DNA from: an uncultured Prevotella sp.
GTDB taxonomy: Bacteria > Bacteroidota > Bacteroidia > Bacteroidales > Bacteroidaceae
Reading direction: 5' to 3'
Length of the DNA: 55,648 bases
NCBI GenBank assembly: GCA_946548065.1
Contig: CAMNPM010000011.1
Coordinates: 1 to 55,648, forward strand
Below are positions 1 through 8,298 of this stretch, piece after piece (position 1 is the stretch's first letter; each line of letters begins with the position of its first letter). The notes under the pieces were generated by a model. It saw only the letters and a list, made by a program, of their open reading frames with translations. It did no database searches and was not told where the DNA came from. The position numbers were made by a program, and so were the translations under genes.

Positions 1-42
1 ATAGATATTGAGCTTTCAGCTCTTGTCTCTCTCCAACTTGAA

Positions 43-140
43 ACCGCCAACATTCGCACGAAAAGAACAAGCAGATGAAAGTTCACGCTTGATAGGCGTG
101 GACTGTTCGTTCTTGTTTTCGTGCTTGGTCGCTTGGCGGT
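43..140. repeat. Long nested inverted repeat in non-coding start of window
   Basis: Positions 1-188 hold no gene I can support. They contain a nested fold: 43-50 (ACCGCCAA) pairs with 133-140, 56-64 (GCACGAAAA) with 116-124, and 81-88 (GTTCACGC) with 95-102 around a 7-base loop. The arms suggest a structured RNA, a recombination site or the end of a mobile element. I do not recognise it as a named family. Confidence 0.55.
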
Positions 141-188
141 AACCAGATTCCTAATAAGCATCGAATAGTTGCGCCTTTTTTTAATATA

Positions 189-635
189 ATGAGAAAAATA
201 TTATTTCTTTTATTTCTATCCGTTTCTGTGATTATGAGTGCCGAAAGCATTACCATTAAACAGAAAAGCGGCAATGAAACGATTTTAGATTTATCTACAA
301 ATCCTATCATTACTTTTTCTGGTGAAAATATGGTAGTAACCAATGATTTCACCAGTATTATGCTTCCTCTTGACGATATTGACAGTTATGTTGTGGGCAA
401 TGTCAACACAGGGATTCTTGAGATGGCCGATACTCCTGAATATCATGATGGACATGTTATGTTCAAGGGAATAGTTGAAGGAACGACAGTTTTTGTGCAC
501 TCTATTGATGGTAAGATGATACATAAGTTTACATCGGATGGTTCAGGTATCCTAGACGTTAATATTGGATTATTTCCCAAAGGAGTTTATATTATCACCA
601 CACCGGAAAATCAAATTAAAGTCATTAATAAATAG
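189..635 (+). CDS. Small secreted protein with T9SS-type C-terminal sorting tail
   Basis: The 148-residue protein starts with a clear signal peptide (about residues 1-17, ending MSA before ES). The first half has the lysine, glycine and threonine-rich beta pattern common in small exported Bacteroidales proteins. The last 50 residues look like a Por-secretion or type A sorting tail: a GKMIHKF strand, then FPKGVYII, ending in the basic IKVINK. Such tails direct export through the type IX secretion system and are removed at the surface. The rest of the protein is too short to carry an obvious enzyme, so its role is unknown. No TAnnTTTG box is evident upstream. It is followed 12 bp later by another exported protein, probably on the same transcript. 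Confidence 0.7.
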   Translation: MRKILFLLFLSVSVIMSAESITIKQKSGNETILDLSTNPIITFSGENMVVTNDFTSIMLPLDDIDSYVVGNVNTGILEMADTPEYHDGHVMFKGIVEGTTVFVHSIDGKMIHKFTSDGSGILDVNIGLFPKGVYIITTPENQIKVINK

Positions 636-647
636 TAATTAAGAATC

Positions 648-1190
648 ATGAAAAGGATTATAGTATTATTAGTAATGGTCAGTATGTACCATATAGTGTT
701 ATTCGGACAAAGAAAATATGAAATGGTTATTGAGAAGACCGATGGTTCCGAAGTTGTTATTAAGACAGAAGATATAAGTCGTACTTATTTTCGTGAAATA
801 AGTGAGGGAGGCGGCAATGATAACCAAGGTGGTGGAAATGATAATCAAGGAGGAAACCAAGGGAATGTTGATAATCCAAGTGCCTTGGTAGGTATTTGGA
901 CTCAATTTCATCAGGGGAGTGCAACATCATGGTATTATGGCTTCAAATTGGATGCCAATGGCGAAGCAGCATATGCAGAATGGGATATCAAGGATAGCGG
1001 CCCTAATTGGAATTATTGGGGTGGGGGAAAATGGTTTGTTAAGGATAACGTATTGACAATGAGTTCCCCTAATGGCAGTGTTGTATATTCCTCTATTTAC
1101 ACTCTCAGTAGTGACGGAAAAACGATATCATTGGTTGGCGACACAACAGGTAAATTTGGTACATTAAAAGGTGATTTTATCAAACAATAG
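648..1190 (+). CDS. Exported protein with Gly/Asn linker and lipocalin-like C-terminal domain
   Basis: The 180-residue product has a signal peptide (about residues 1-20, ending LFGQ). A short segment with the pattern YEMVIEKTDGSEVVIKTEDI follows, common near the N-terminus of exported Prevotella proteins. Next is a flexible linker of repeated GGGNDNQ blocks (about residues 53-75). The C-terminal 100 residues run GIWTQF...GFKLDANGEAAYAEW...GGKWFVKDNVLTM, the alternating strand pattern of lipocalin-like domains. No catalytic motif is visible. It sits 12 bp after the T9SS-tailed gene and is closed by a strong terminator, so the two likely form a bicistronic unit. Function unknown. Confidence 0.65.
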   Translation: MKRIIVLLVMVSMYHIVLFGQRKYEMVIEKTDGSEVVIKTEDISRTYFREISEGGGNDNQGGGNDNQGGNQGNVDNPSALVGIWTQFHQGSATSWYYGFKLDANGEAAYAEWDIKDSGPNWNYWGGGKWFVKDNVLTMSSPNGSVVYSSIYTLSSDGKTISLVGDTTGKFGTLKGDFIKQ

Positions 1191-1234
1191 GAAGGGGGTA
1201 TAGGGTTAAGCACTTGACCCGCTAACAATCAAGA

Positions 1235-1290
1235 CCTCAGTAGATAGAGAGCAAAGTGTTTTCATCTGCTGAGGTTTCTTTTTTGTTTGT
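1235..1290 (+). terminator. Rho-independent terminator after the exported-protein pair
   Basis: An 11-bp stem, CCTCAGTAGAT (1235-1245) with ATCTGCTGAGG (1264-1274, one G-T pair), is followed directly by a T-rich run. It ends the 189-1190 transcript. Confidence 0.85.
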
Positions 1291-1319
1291 AGTGGCTTGC
1301 TTTTATTAGAAATAATTGC

Positions 1320-1327
1320 TACTTTTG
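1320..1327 (+). promoter_or_regulatory. -7 promoter element TACTTTTG
   Basis: Matches TAnnTTTG. It lies 23 bp before the ATG at 1351 and so decides the transposase start: an upstream in-frame start at 1297 would fall before the promoter. Confidence 0.7.
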
Positions 1328-1350
1328 CGTCGTATTTTATTAACGGATGT

Positions 1351-2502
1351 ATGACAGACAAGGGAGAAACGGATAATAACAACGGTGGGCGGTTCCGGCG
1401 CGAGACCATCCACCATCAGCATAGGCGGTCGTATTGGCACGACTATCATGAGCCGGGTCTGTATATGCTGACGATGGTGATAGAGGGCCGTCAGCGGCTC
1501 TTTGGGACTATTGTGGGCAGTGCAAAAGGACGGCCTGGAAGCAGCGAGGCTCCGCATGTGACGCTATCGGAATTGGGACGGCGGGTGCTGGAGGAAGAAG
1601 TGCCGAAGATACATCGCTTTTATCCGATGGTGGAGGTATGGCGAGTGGCTATTATGCCGGATCATATCCATATGTTGGTGAGGGTGAATGCTCCGCTGCC
1701 GCAAGGTAAGCATCTGGGCCATGTGGTACGTGGTTTTAAGACGGGGTGCTCACGTGCTTGGTGGCGGTGGCAGGACGAGCAGGTGGGGCGGCTTGGCGGA
1801 GAAACGCCAAGCACTACAGCAGCGGAAGTTGCTGCTGTGCCCGAGGCTTCTCCCTCGGGTAATCGGCCTGTGCTTTACGAACAGGGCTACCACGACCGCA
1901 TCATCAACCGACCGGGCATGCTGGAGAATATCAAGCGCTATATGGACGAAAACCCACTGCGGGCCCGTATAAGGCAGGAATGCCCACGTCTGATGGAACG
2001 CCAGTTGCATCTGTGGATAGCGGGCCGTGAGTATGCTGCCTTTGGCAACCTGTTCCTGTTAAAATATCCCATCAAGGAGCAGGTGTTCTTTCATCGCAGG
2101 GATAAGGCTACAGGACAGCCTACGGAGCTTACAGAGGCTTTTCATCAAGAGCATGCCCGACTGCTGCGTGTGGCTGAGGAGGGCACGGTACTCGTTACGC
2201 CAGGTATCTCGAAGGGTGAACAAAAGGTGGTCAGCGATGCCCTTGATGGCTGTTTGCCATTGATTTTACTGCAGAAAGAGCCCATCGGGGAATATTGGAA
2301 ACCCTCTCAGCGCCGTTTCTATGCCTGTGCTGCAGGTCATTTGCTGATACTTGTTCCCTGGCATGTTGACGGCAGTTCTGACTATGCCGGTTTCCATCAG
2401 CTCAACGATTATGCCCGTGAGGTATGTTTGGCTACTGAGATGCGCATTCTCAATTATGGAGAACTAAAGACGCGTCCCACCATCCGCGAGTGGGAGGGCT
2501 AG
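1351..2502 (+). CDS. REP-associated-type tyrosine (Y1/HUH) transposase with extra C-terminal domain
   Basis: The protein has 383 residues from the promoter-supported ATG. Residues about 20-215 are a Y1 transposase domain (IS200/RAYT superfamily). It has the HUH metal site His105-x-His107 in PDHIHML, a candidate nucleophile Tyr180 in QGYHDRIINRP, and the closing ENPLRAR motif. These enzymes cut and join single-stranded DNA at hairpins. The remaining 165 residues form a second domain with the pattern VTPGISKGEQ...LPLILLQ...FYACAAGHLLILVPW, which looks like a Rossmann-type fold distantly similar to DprA. Single-copy RAYT proteins are usually immobile and linked to dispersed REP hairpins. A dispersed hairpin repeat is present in this window (12433, 12719, 54370), but the link is inference. 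No terminal repeats flank the gene. Confidence 0.8.
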   Translation: MTDKGETDNNNGGRFRRETIHHQHRRSYWHDYHEPGLYMLTMVIEGRQRLFGTIVGSAKGRPGSSEAPHVTLSELGRRVLEEEVPKIHRFYPMVEVWRVAIMPDHIHMLVRVNAPLPQGKHLGHVVRGFKTGCSRAWWRWQDEQVGRLGGETPSTTAAEVAAVPEASPSGNRPVLYEQGYHDRIINRPGMLENIKRYMDENPLRARIRQECPRLMERQLHLWIAGREYAAFGNLFLLKYPIKEQVFFHRRDKATGQPTELTEAFHQEHARLLRVAEEGTVLVTPGISKGEQKVVSDALDGCLPLILLQKEPIGEYWKPSQRRFYACAAGHLLILVPWHVDGSSDYAGFHQLNDYAREVCLATEMRILNYGELKTRPTIREWEG

Positions 2503-2674
2503 CCCGACCTGACAGCAATGATGCCATAGGTAGTTCTTATGTTTCTGTTTCCAATGTGCAAAATATAGATAATAATTCCGTTTTTATGGATAGAATTAGA
2601 AGCAGAATTTTTCGATGATGCACGTGGAGGATAAGTTTCCCCCGAAAAAGTGTGGTATTTTCTGTTTTTCTTCG

Positions 2675-2682
2675 TATCTTTG
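2675..2682 (+). promoter_or_regulatory. -7 promoter element TATCTTTG
   Basis: Exact TAnnTTTG box 25 bp before the ATG at 2708. It rules out the longer reading frame beginning at 2615. Confidence 0.75.
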
Positions 2683-2707
2683 CCTGCCAATTAAAAGATA
2701 TTGTATT

Positions 2708-3379
2708 ATGAAGAAGGTGTTTTTATTGATTCTGGCTGTCGTGTCGCTTGGCTTGGCAGTCTATGCAAAGGGTGACGGCGGCGAGGAGCCGTCGAAGGCT
2801 CCTGAGGGTGTAGAAGCAGTCGACTTGGGGCTTAGTGTGAAGTGGGCAAACATGAACGTGGGTGCAAAGCGTTCTACGGGCTATGGCACCTATTTTGCAT
2901 GGGGTGAGACCCAGCCAAAGTCCTACTACTCCTGGAACACCTATACTTGGAGCAAGGGCTACGGCCAGCTGCCAAGCAAGTATTCGAACAACGACAGAAT
3001 GTTCCAGCTGACACCTTCCGACGATGCTGCTCGTGCCAACTGGGGTGGAAAATGGCGCATGCCGACGAAGGAAGAGTATGAAGAGCTGATCAATCCAGAT
3101 AATTGCTCCTGGGAATGGACGACGAAGGATGGCGTGAACGGCTACAAAGTCACAGGCAAGCGTACGGGCAAGTCAATCTTTTTGCCCATTACCGGCTTTC
3201 GCTTCTATGAGAATGTCCAGTTTCGAGGTATCTACGGCATCTACTGGACCTCGTCGCTCTATACCACCAGTCCCAGCAAGGCTTGGTGCCTGGAGTTTGA
3301 CTTCTCCGACATTTCGGTGCATTACGGCAATCTCTCCGGCAATCGGTTCAGCGGCCGTTGTATCCGTGCCGTGCAATAG
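2708..3379 (+). CDS. Secreted FISUMP-domain protein
   Basis: The 223-residue product has a signal peptide (about residues 1-20, ending VYA before KG). The mature part is a FISUMP-type domain (Fibrobacter succinogenes major paralogous domain). It opens with EAVDLGLSVKWANMNVGA, then GTYFAWGE, KWRMPTKEEYEEL, GYKVTGKRTGKSIFLP, IYWTSSL and a final GRCIRAVQ. The family is abundant in Bacteroidetes, is usually exported, and has no established activity. There is no lipobox and no T9SS tail, so the protein is probably periplasmic or exported by another route. It is a single gene that ends 24 bp before the convergent DUF3237 gene. Confidence 0.8.
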   Translation: MKKVFLLILAVVSLGLAVYAKGDGGEEPSKAPEGVEAVDLGLSVKWANMNVGAKRSTGYGTYFAWGETQPKSYYSWNTYTWSKGYGQLPSKYSNNDRMFQLTPSDDAARANWGGKWRMPTKEEYEELINPDNCSWEWTTKDGVNGYKVTGKRTGKSIFLPITGFRFYENVQFRGIYGIYWTSSLYTTSPSKAWCLEFDFSDISVHYGNLSGNRFSGRCIRAVQ

Positions 3380-3403
3380 ATGTTAGCTTTTCTTTAAATC
3401 GTT

Positions 3404-3919
3404 TTATTTCACCTTCCAAACGTTGAGCACGATGCCTTTGAAGTCCTTCACCCATTCCGGCTGACAAACAAAGAGGGCATTGTTCAGCCAGGCATAACGG
3501 CTGTCTTTAGGAGCTTCAAACTGTGGAGCAGCCTTGAAGTAATAATAGGGTTGTCCCTCAGTATCCTTGCCATCATATACGAGGCCTTTGTTCCTTACGT
3601 GGATATAGATTCCGTCGTCTGTTCGGATGCTGTAGATAGCCTCCAACTCAGTACGCGTACCGTCAGCGGTAGCTCTTTGATAATCGGCCCCGCCTGGTAG
3701 GATGGTTCCTTTCAGTAGCGGACCTTCAAACGTGCCTCCCGTTATGGGGATGACAATTCTTTTGCCGTGTTCCGTCTCGCCAACGGTATATGCTCCGTCT
3801 ATGGTAACGCGCAGCTGCAGGACGAACTCCAGTTGTGGAGTGTCCTTGGGCGGATAGCTCTGTGCGCTTGCCGACAGCAACGATGCTGCGACGGTAATGA
3901 GTAATATCAGTTGTCTCAT
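3404..3919 (-). CDS. Exported DUF3237-family protein
   Basis: The 171-residue protein has a signal peptide (about residues 1-19, ending SAQ). The rest matches the DUF3237 pattern: ITGGTFEGPLLKGTILPGG, YSIRTDDGIYIHVRNKG, then YYYFKAAPQFEAP and YAWLNNALFV. DUF3237 proteins form a small beta-barrel, and no reaction is established for them. Most homologues I know of are cytoplasmic, so the signal peptide is a local feature. It is the last gene of a reverse-strand operon, 18 bp after the SIMPL gene. Confidence 0.8.
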   Translation of the reverse strand: MRQLILLITVAASLLSASAQSYPPKDTPQLEFVLQLRVTIDGAYTVGETEHGKRIVIPITGGTFEGPLLKGTILPGGADYQRATADGTRTELEAIYSIRTDDGIYIHVRNKGLVYDGKDTEGQPYYYFKAAPQFEAPKDSRYAWLNNALFVCQPEWVKDFKGIVLNVWKVK

Positions 3920-3937
3920 CTATTCCTAATTGGCTGT

Positions 3938-4648
3938 TCAGTCTTTCAGCGAGTAGGTGACAGTAGTCACCACGCGCACCTTCTTGATGTAAGGTGTGTT
4001 CTCGTCGCGGTTTTCTATGGAGAACTGTCCTTGGTCGGCGCTCACTATCTTGTTCAGCTGCGAGTGGCTGTTTTCTGCAAACTGCTGGGCAGTCTTCTCG
4101 GCGTTCTCTATGGCCTCCTGCATCATCTTGGGCTTCATCTCCTTGAACGAGATGTATTCGTACTTGACGGGATTGTCATAGCCGCCGTCAACGATGGCCA
4201 CGCCCTCCTTCAGCAGGTCGCCCTGCTTGGCGATGATGCTGCGCACCTGCTTCACGTTCTGCGAGGTGACGGTAATGACTGAGGTGACAATATATCTATA
4301 GGGCTGGTTACGCTCGCCATATTCACGGGCATTCAGGTCTACCACCTGCGGGGCGTTGACCGTCAACTCAGTCTCCTTGATGCCGTTTCTCAGCAGGAAG
4401 GCCTTGATCTTGCCTTGCGTCACACCTATCTTGTTGTACAACTCAGGCAGGTCGTTGCCCAGTTCTTTCGATACGATGGGCCACGTCACCTTGTCTGCTT
4501 CCACCTCGCGCTCGGCGAGTCCTTTCACATTCACTTTGCGGTCTTTGTTGGCAAAGTTGTCAATACCAGCCTTGATGCTCCATCCAAGGCATACGATGCC
4601 CAGCGCAATGAGGGCAGCGGCAATAATGCGGTTTTCTCCAATGTTCAT
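3938..4648 (-). CDS. SIMPL (DUF541) domain protein, membrane-anchored
   Basis: The 236-residue protein has one N-terminal membrane segment (about residues 8-26) followed by a SIMPL domain. Recognisable parts are [18 protein letters not shown], a central [18 protein letters not shown] stretch, and the closing [18 protein letters not shown]. Family members are periplasmic, often form large rings, and have been linked to stress tolerance; the molecular function is unclear. It is the middle gene of the operon FNT channel, SIMPL, DUF3237, with 27 bp and 18 bp gaps. The association with a formate/nitrite channel suggests an envelope role, which is inference only. Confidence 0.85.
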   Translation of the reverse strand: MNIGENRIIAAALIALGIVCLGWSIKAGIDNFANKDRKVNVKGLAEREVEADKVTWPIVSKELGNDLPELYNKIGVTQGKIKAFLLRNGIKETELTVNAPQVVDLNAREYGERNQPYRYIVTSVITVTSQNVKQVRSIIAKQGDLLKEGVAIVDGGYDNPVKYEYISFKEMKPKMMQEAIENAEKTAQQFAENSHSQLNKIVSADQGQFSIENRDENTPYIKKVRVVTTVTYSLKD

Positions 4649-4675
4649 GATTCGTATTATTTTTGGTTTTTCCTG

Positions 4676-5290
4676 TTATTCTGATTTTGGCGTACAGAAG
4701 AGCATCCAACGGTAGAGGTTGCAGCCCACGAAATTGCCCAGCACCTCAGCCAGATAAACGATGAGCACCTCCGTCTGCAGAAGTAGTTCAGCAGGCGACA
4801 GCAAGAAGTAGAAGGCATCGGCTATGGAGTGTGTAAAGCCGCATAGGATGAAGACGGGTACCCCTAAGAGCAACGTCAGCATCTTGCCTTTTCGCGCAAA
4901 CTCAACAGCAGTAGTCATGATGAATCCACAACCAATAGCCAGAAGGAAGCAAGCCAATGGCCCCTTAGCCAGTCTGCCCTCCAGTATCTTCGCCGCTGGC
5001 TCAATACAGTCGGGCTGGGCATAGCCTATCAACCACGATGTGAACAGACAGCCGATGATGTTTCCCACGAGCACCATCGTCAGCATTGTCCAGTCGCCAG
5101 TCCTGCGTATGAATCCTGCTGTACCTGTATAAAGCTTCAGTCCGTAGTATACTACAGTAGTCAGCCCGAAGGCAAACAATACGGCACCAGCCACTCCGCC
5201 AACCCGCAGGTTGACCACGCATCCTATAGAGATGCAGATACCTGCCAGAATAGCCAATGGCAAAATACTAATTTGCTCAGTCAATTTCAT
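4676..5290 (-). CDS. Formate/nitrite transporter (FNT) family channel
   Basis: The 204-residue protein has six predicted membrane segments and the FNT hallmarks: GLTTVVYYGLKLYTG after the first repeat, GNIIGC between helices, and CGFTHSIADAFYF near helix five. FNT proteins are pentameric channels for formate, nitrite or hydrosulfide. This one is shorter than FocA (about 280 residues), mainly at its N-terminus, but keeps both halves of the internal repeat. It is the first gene of a reverse operon whose promoter (5309-5316) gives a leader of roughly 19 bases. Formate export or uptake suits an anaerobic fermenter; the exact ion cannot be read from the sequence. Confidence 0.8.
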   Translation of the reverse strand: MKLTEQISILPLAILAGICISIGCVVNLRVGGVAGAVLFAFGLTTVVYYGLKLYTGTAGFIRRTGDWTMLTMVLVGNIIGCLFTSWLIGYAQPDCIEPAAKILEGRLAKGPLACFLLAIGCGFIMTTAVEFARKGKMLTLLLGVPVFILCGFTHSIADAFYFLLSPAELLLQTEVLIVYLAEVLGNFVGCNLYRWMLFCTPKSE

Positions 5291-5308
5291 TTTCTACCCA
5301 TTTGTCTG

Positions 5309-5316
5309 CAAAGATA
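5309..5316 (-). promoter_or_regulatory. -7 promoter element TATCTTTG (reverse)
   Basis: Reverse-strand TAnnTTTG box 19 bp upstream of the FNT start. It drives the FNT-SIMPL-DUF3237 operon. Confidence 0.7.
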
Positions 5317-5359
5317 CACTTTTCTATCGAAATATACGTCTTTCTTGCTCGATTTTTCG

Positions 5360-5367
5360 TACCTTTG
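5360..5367 (+). promoter_or_regulatory. -7 promoter element TACCTTTG
   Basis: Intact box 19 bp before the ATG at 5386, left in front of a transporter gene that is now broken. Confidence 0.6.
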
Positions 5368-5385
5368 CAGCGCAAAAAGTAAATT

Positions 5386-5687
5386 ATGCTAACAACAAAC
5401 CGTCGATTGGTACATCACGTGGTGGCATTCTTGGTGGTTGCCACTTGGGGAGGAACGTTTATTTCTACCTGTTTCTGGGATGTGTAGCCTCCATGCTCTG
5501 TTTCGTGGCGTGGAACTGGGTGCTGAAGAAGCTGGGAGCAGTAGTGGCCACCAACTACGTCTATCTCAACCCCGTCACCACCATTATTTTTGCCTGGCTG
5601 ATTCTCGCAGAGCAAATCACTATCTATTTCATCCTTGGCACCATACTGATTCTTGTCGGAATGTATGTGGCCGAAAAATGTAAATGA
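5386..5687 (+). pseudogene. Remnant of an EamA/DMT-family transporter (internal deletion plus frameshift)
   Basis: From the ATG at 5386 the frame reads the usual start of an EamA transporter (VAFLVVATWGGTFIST) and stops after about 34 codons. From about 5467 another frame continues with the family's last segments (LFLGCVASMLCFVAWNW, then YVYLNPVTTIIFAWLILAEQ) to the stop at 5687. About 300 residues are expected; roughly 100 remain. The simplest reading is a deletion of some 500-600 bp joining the first helix to helices 9-10 out of frame. The promoter is still present. A real two-gene arrangement is unlikely because each piece lacks a full transport fold. Confidence 0.75.
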
Positions 5688-5826
5688 TAAATCCAGTCAG
5701 CTTAAACAGCATTCCTGTCATCATGAGCACCAGCAGCAATGCCGCCACTATGACACAAAAAAACAAAACTCCAAAATCTATTTGCTGTTTTTCTTGATTA
5801 TCGATGGTTGTTTCGAAAAAAATACG

Positions 5827-5834
5827 TACTTTTG
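5827..5834 (+). promoter_or_regulatory. -7 promoter element TACTTTTG
   Basis: Lies 22 bp before the ATG at 5857. It drives the GH2-helicase-pullulanase operon and excludes the upstream in-frame start at 5653. Confidence 0.7.
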
Positions 5835-5856
5835 CAAGGATAAACTAAAAACGCAA

Positions 5857-8298
5857 ATGATTATGAATATACGACCATTGCTGTTGGCATCGCTGTTGCT
5901 GGCTAGTGTCACGATGTCTGCCCAGAACGTGCGCGAGAAGATTCTGCTCGACGAGGGCTGGCGGTTTGCCTTTGGCCATGCCGGCAGTCCGCAGCAGGAC
6001 TTCGGGTGTGGCACGGAGTACTTCAACTATCTGACGAAGGCCAATTCGATACACAACGAGGGTCCGTACTCCACGAAGTTCAACGACTCCACGTGGCAGG
6101 AGGTTCGTGTGCCTCACGACTGGGTGGCGCAGCTGCCCTATGCCCGCGAGGCCAGCCATTCGCACGGCTACAAGACCGTAGGCTATCGTTATCCTGAGAC
6201 CAGCGTGGGATGGTATCGCAAGACCATCGAGATACCGGCAGAAGATCTGGGTAAGCGCATCTCGCTGCAGTTCGACGGCATCTTCCGCGATGCCCGTGTG
6301 TGGTTCAACGGCTTCTATCTGGGCAGCGAGCCCAGCGGCTATGCCACGCAGGTGTACGACGTGACGGAGTATGTGAACTATGGTGGCGACAACCTGATCT
6401 GTGTGCGGGCCGACGCGTCGCTGGAAGAGGGCTGGTTCTACGAGGGTGCCGGCATCTATCGCGACGCCTGGCTTCTGAAGTCGGCAGCCGTCAGCGTGGC
6501 ACCCTTCGGCACCTTTGTCCGGGCCGACCTGCAGGAGCCTTTCGACAAGGCGGTGATACATATCTCTACCGAGGTGACCAACAGCTCGCTCACCACGCAG
6601 CACTATGCCGTAAGCCACCGGCTGCTGAATGCCGAGGGCCGCGAGGTGGCAGCCTGCGGCGCCTACCAGTCGCACGAGCTGCCGAGCAAGGCCACCCAGG
6701 CGACGGAACAGCTGCTGAGCCTGAACCGTCCACACCTCTGGAGTACCACCGACCCCTATCTTTATAAGGTGGAGACACAGGTGACGGTCGACGGCCAGGT
6801 GACCGACCGCTATGAGACCACCATCGGCCTGCGCGCCATCGCCTTCGATGCCGAGCGAGGGTTCTTGCTCAACGGCCAGCCCCTGAAGCTCAAAGGCGTG
6901 AACATGCACCAAGACCATGCCGGAGTGGGAACCGCCATTCCCGACTCCCTGCAGGCCTGGCGCATACGACAGCTGAAGGCTCTGGGATGCAACGCCTACC
7001 GCGCCTCGCACAACCCCATGACCCCCGCTCTGCTCGACATCTGCGACCGCGAGGGCATGCTGGTGATAGACGAGAATCGCCTGACGGGCATCAACCAGGA
7101 ACACCTGCGGCTGCTGGAGCTCATGATCCGTCGCGACCGCAACCATCCCAGTATCATCCTCTGGAGCGACGGCAACGAGGAGTGGGGCATCGAGAACACC
7201 ATACAAGGCACACGCCTGGCTGCTGCCATGCGGGAATATACCCGACGGCTGGACCCCACACGCCCCTCAACCATAGCCAATGCGGGCGGCGGAGAGATGA
7301 TCAAGGGGCTCGACGTGGTGGGCTTCAACTATATCGTGCAGAACGATGTGGACAACCGTAAGAAGAACAATCCCACGTGGAAGATAGTGGGTACGGAGGA
7401 GACCACCGGCTGCGGTACGCGCGGCATCTACTTTGCCGACCCCAGCCATCCGGGGCGCATGCCCAGCATCAACCTGGGCACCAAGCCAGGCGTGGAGAAC
7501 GTGATAGAGCGCGGCTGGCAATTCTATGCCGACCGTCCGTGGGCCTCAGGACTGTTCTACTGGACGGGCTTCGACTATCGGGGCGAGCCTAACCCGCTGG
7601 AATATCCCGCCCACGACTCTGAGTTCGGCATCCTGGACTACTGCGGATTCCCGAAGGACGAGGCGTGGTATCTGAGGTCGTGGTGGACGGACGAGCCCGT
7701 GCTGCACATCTTCCCCCATTGGAACCTGCAAGGCCATGAGGGCGACACGATAGACGTATGGGTATATAGCAACTGCGACGAGGTGGAGCTGACGGTCAAC
7801 GGCAAGCGGCTGAGCCGCCAGGCGATGCCCCGCAACGGACACCTGAAGTGGCGGGCCGTCTACCAGCCCGGCCGCGTGGTGGCCAAGGGCTATAAGAACG
7901 GGCGTCGCCTGCTGACGAAGACCCTGGAGACCACGCAGCCTGCCCGGCGGCTGGTGCTGCGAACCGACCGCCAGCAGCTTTGTGCCGACGGCAGGGACGT
8001 GGCGGTAGTGACCATCGAGGTGCACGATTGGAAAGGCCGCGTGGTGCCTGATGCCTGCCCGCCGCTCACCCTCAGCCTGGAGGGCGAGGGGCGCATCCTG
8101 GGTGTGGGCAACGGCGACCCCTCGTACCTGGGAGCCGACCATCCTGCGGAGCCCGACTGCCGCATGTTCAGCCTGCCCGCCTTCAACGGGCTGGCGCAAG
8201 TGATAGTCCAGAGCACCAAGCAGGCGGGTGCGCTCCGGCTGCAATGCACCAGCAACGGACTGACCGCAGCAACCATCAACCTGACCACCGAAAAGTAA
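5857..8298 (+). CDS. Secreted GH2 beta-galactosidase-type glycosidase
   Basis: The 813-residue enzyme has a signal peptide (about residues 1-22, ending MSAQ; a second ATG at 5863 is equally possible). The order is an N-terminal sugar-binding jelly roll (residues about 30-230), a GH2 immunoglobulin-like domain, the TIM barrel (about 325-600) and C-terminal beta domains. In the barrel, IIDENR-type residues precede WSDGNEEW, where Glu441 is the expected acid/base. Glu514 in VGTEETTG is the expected nucleophile. The closest subgroup is the Bacteroidales beta-galactosidases with DUF4982-like C-termini; other beta-linked substrates remain possible. The stop codon is immediately followed by the helicase ATG. 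GC content is visibly higher than at the window ends. Confidence 0.85.
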   Translation: MIMNIRPLLLASLLLASVTMSAQNVREKILLDEGWRFAFGHAGSPQQDFGCGTEYFNYLTKANSIHNEGPYSTKFNDSTWQEVRVPHDWVAQLPYAREASHSHGYKTVGYRYPETSVGWYRKTIEIPAEDLGKRISLQFDGIFRDARVWFNGFYLGSEPSGYATQVYDVTEYVNYGGDNLICVRADASLEEGWFYEGAGIYRDAWLLKSAAVSVAPFGTFVRADLQEPFDKAVIHISTEVTNSSLTTQHYAVSHRLLNAEGREVAACGAYQSHELPSKATQATEQLLSLNRPHLWSTTDPYLYKVETQVTVDGQVTDRYETTIGLRAIAFDAERGFLLNGQPLKLKGVNMHQDHAGVGTAIPDSLQAWRIRQLKALGCNAYRASHNPMTPALLDICDREGMLVIDENRLTGINQEHLRLLELMIRRDRNHPSIILWSDGNEEWGIENTIQGTRLAAAMREYTRRLDPTRPSTIANAGGGEMIKGLDVVGFNYIVQNDVDNRKKNNPTWKIVGTEETTGCGTRGIYFADPSHPGRMPSINLGTKPGVENVIERGWQFYADRPWASGLFYWTGFDYRGEPNPLEYPAHDSEFGILDYCGFPKDEAWYLRSWWTDEPVLHIFPHWNLQGHEGDTIDVWVYSNCDEVELTVNGKRLSRQAMPRNGHLKWRAVYQPGRVVAKGYKNGRRLLTKTLETTQPARRLVLRTDRQQLCADGRDVAVVTIEVHDWKGRVVPDACPPLTLSLEGEGRILGVGNGDPSYLGADHPAEPDCRMFSLPAFNGLAQVIVQSTKQAGALRLQCTSNGLTAATINLTTEK

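Noticed and set aside
43..140. Integron attC site
   Set aside because: Some resemblance in fold, but no integrase, no cassette run and no convincing core sites.
1297..1350. Earlier start for the transposase
   Set aside because: It begins upstream of the -7 promoter box at 1320-1327.
5845..7206. Reverse-strand frame of 453 codons opposite the GH2 gene
   Set aside because: Opposite strand carries GH2 catalytic motifs; this frame lacks any recognisable feature.
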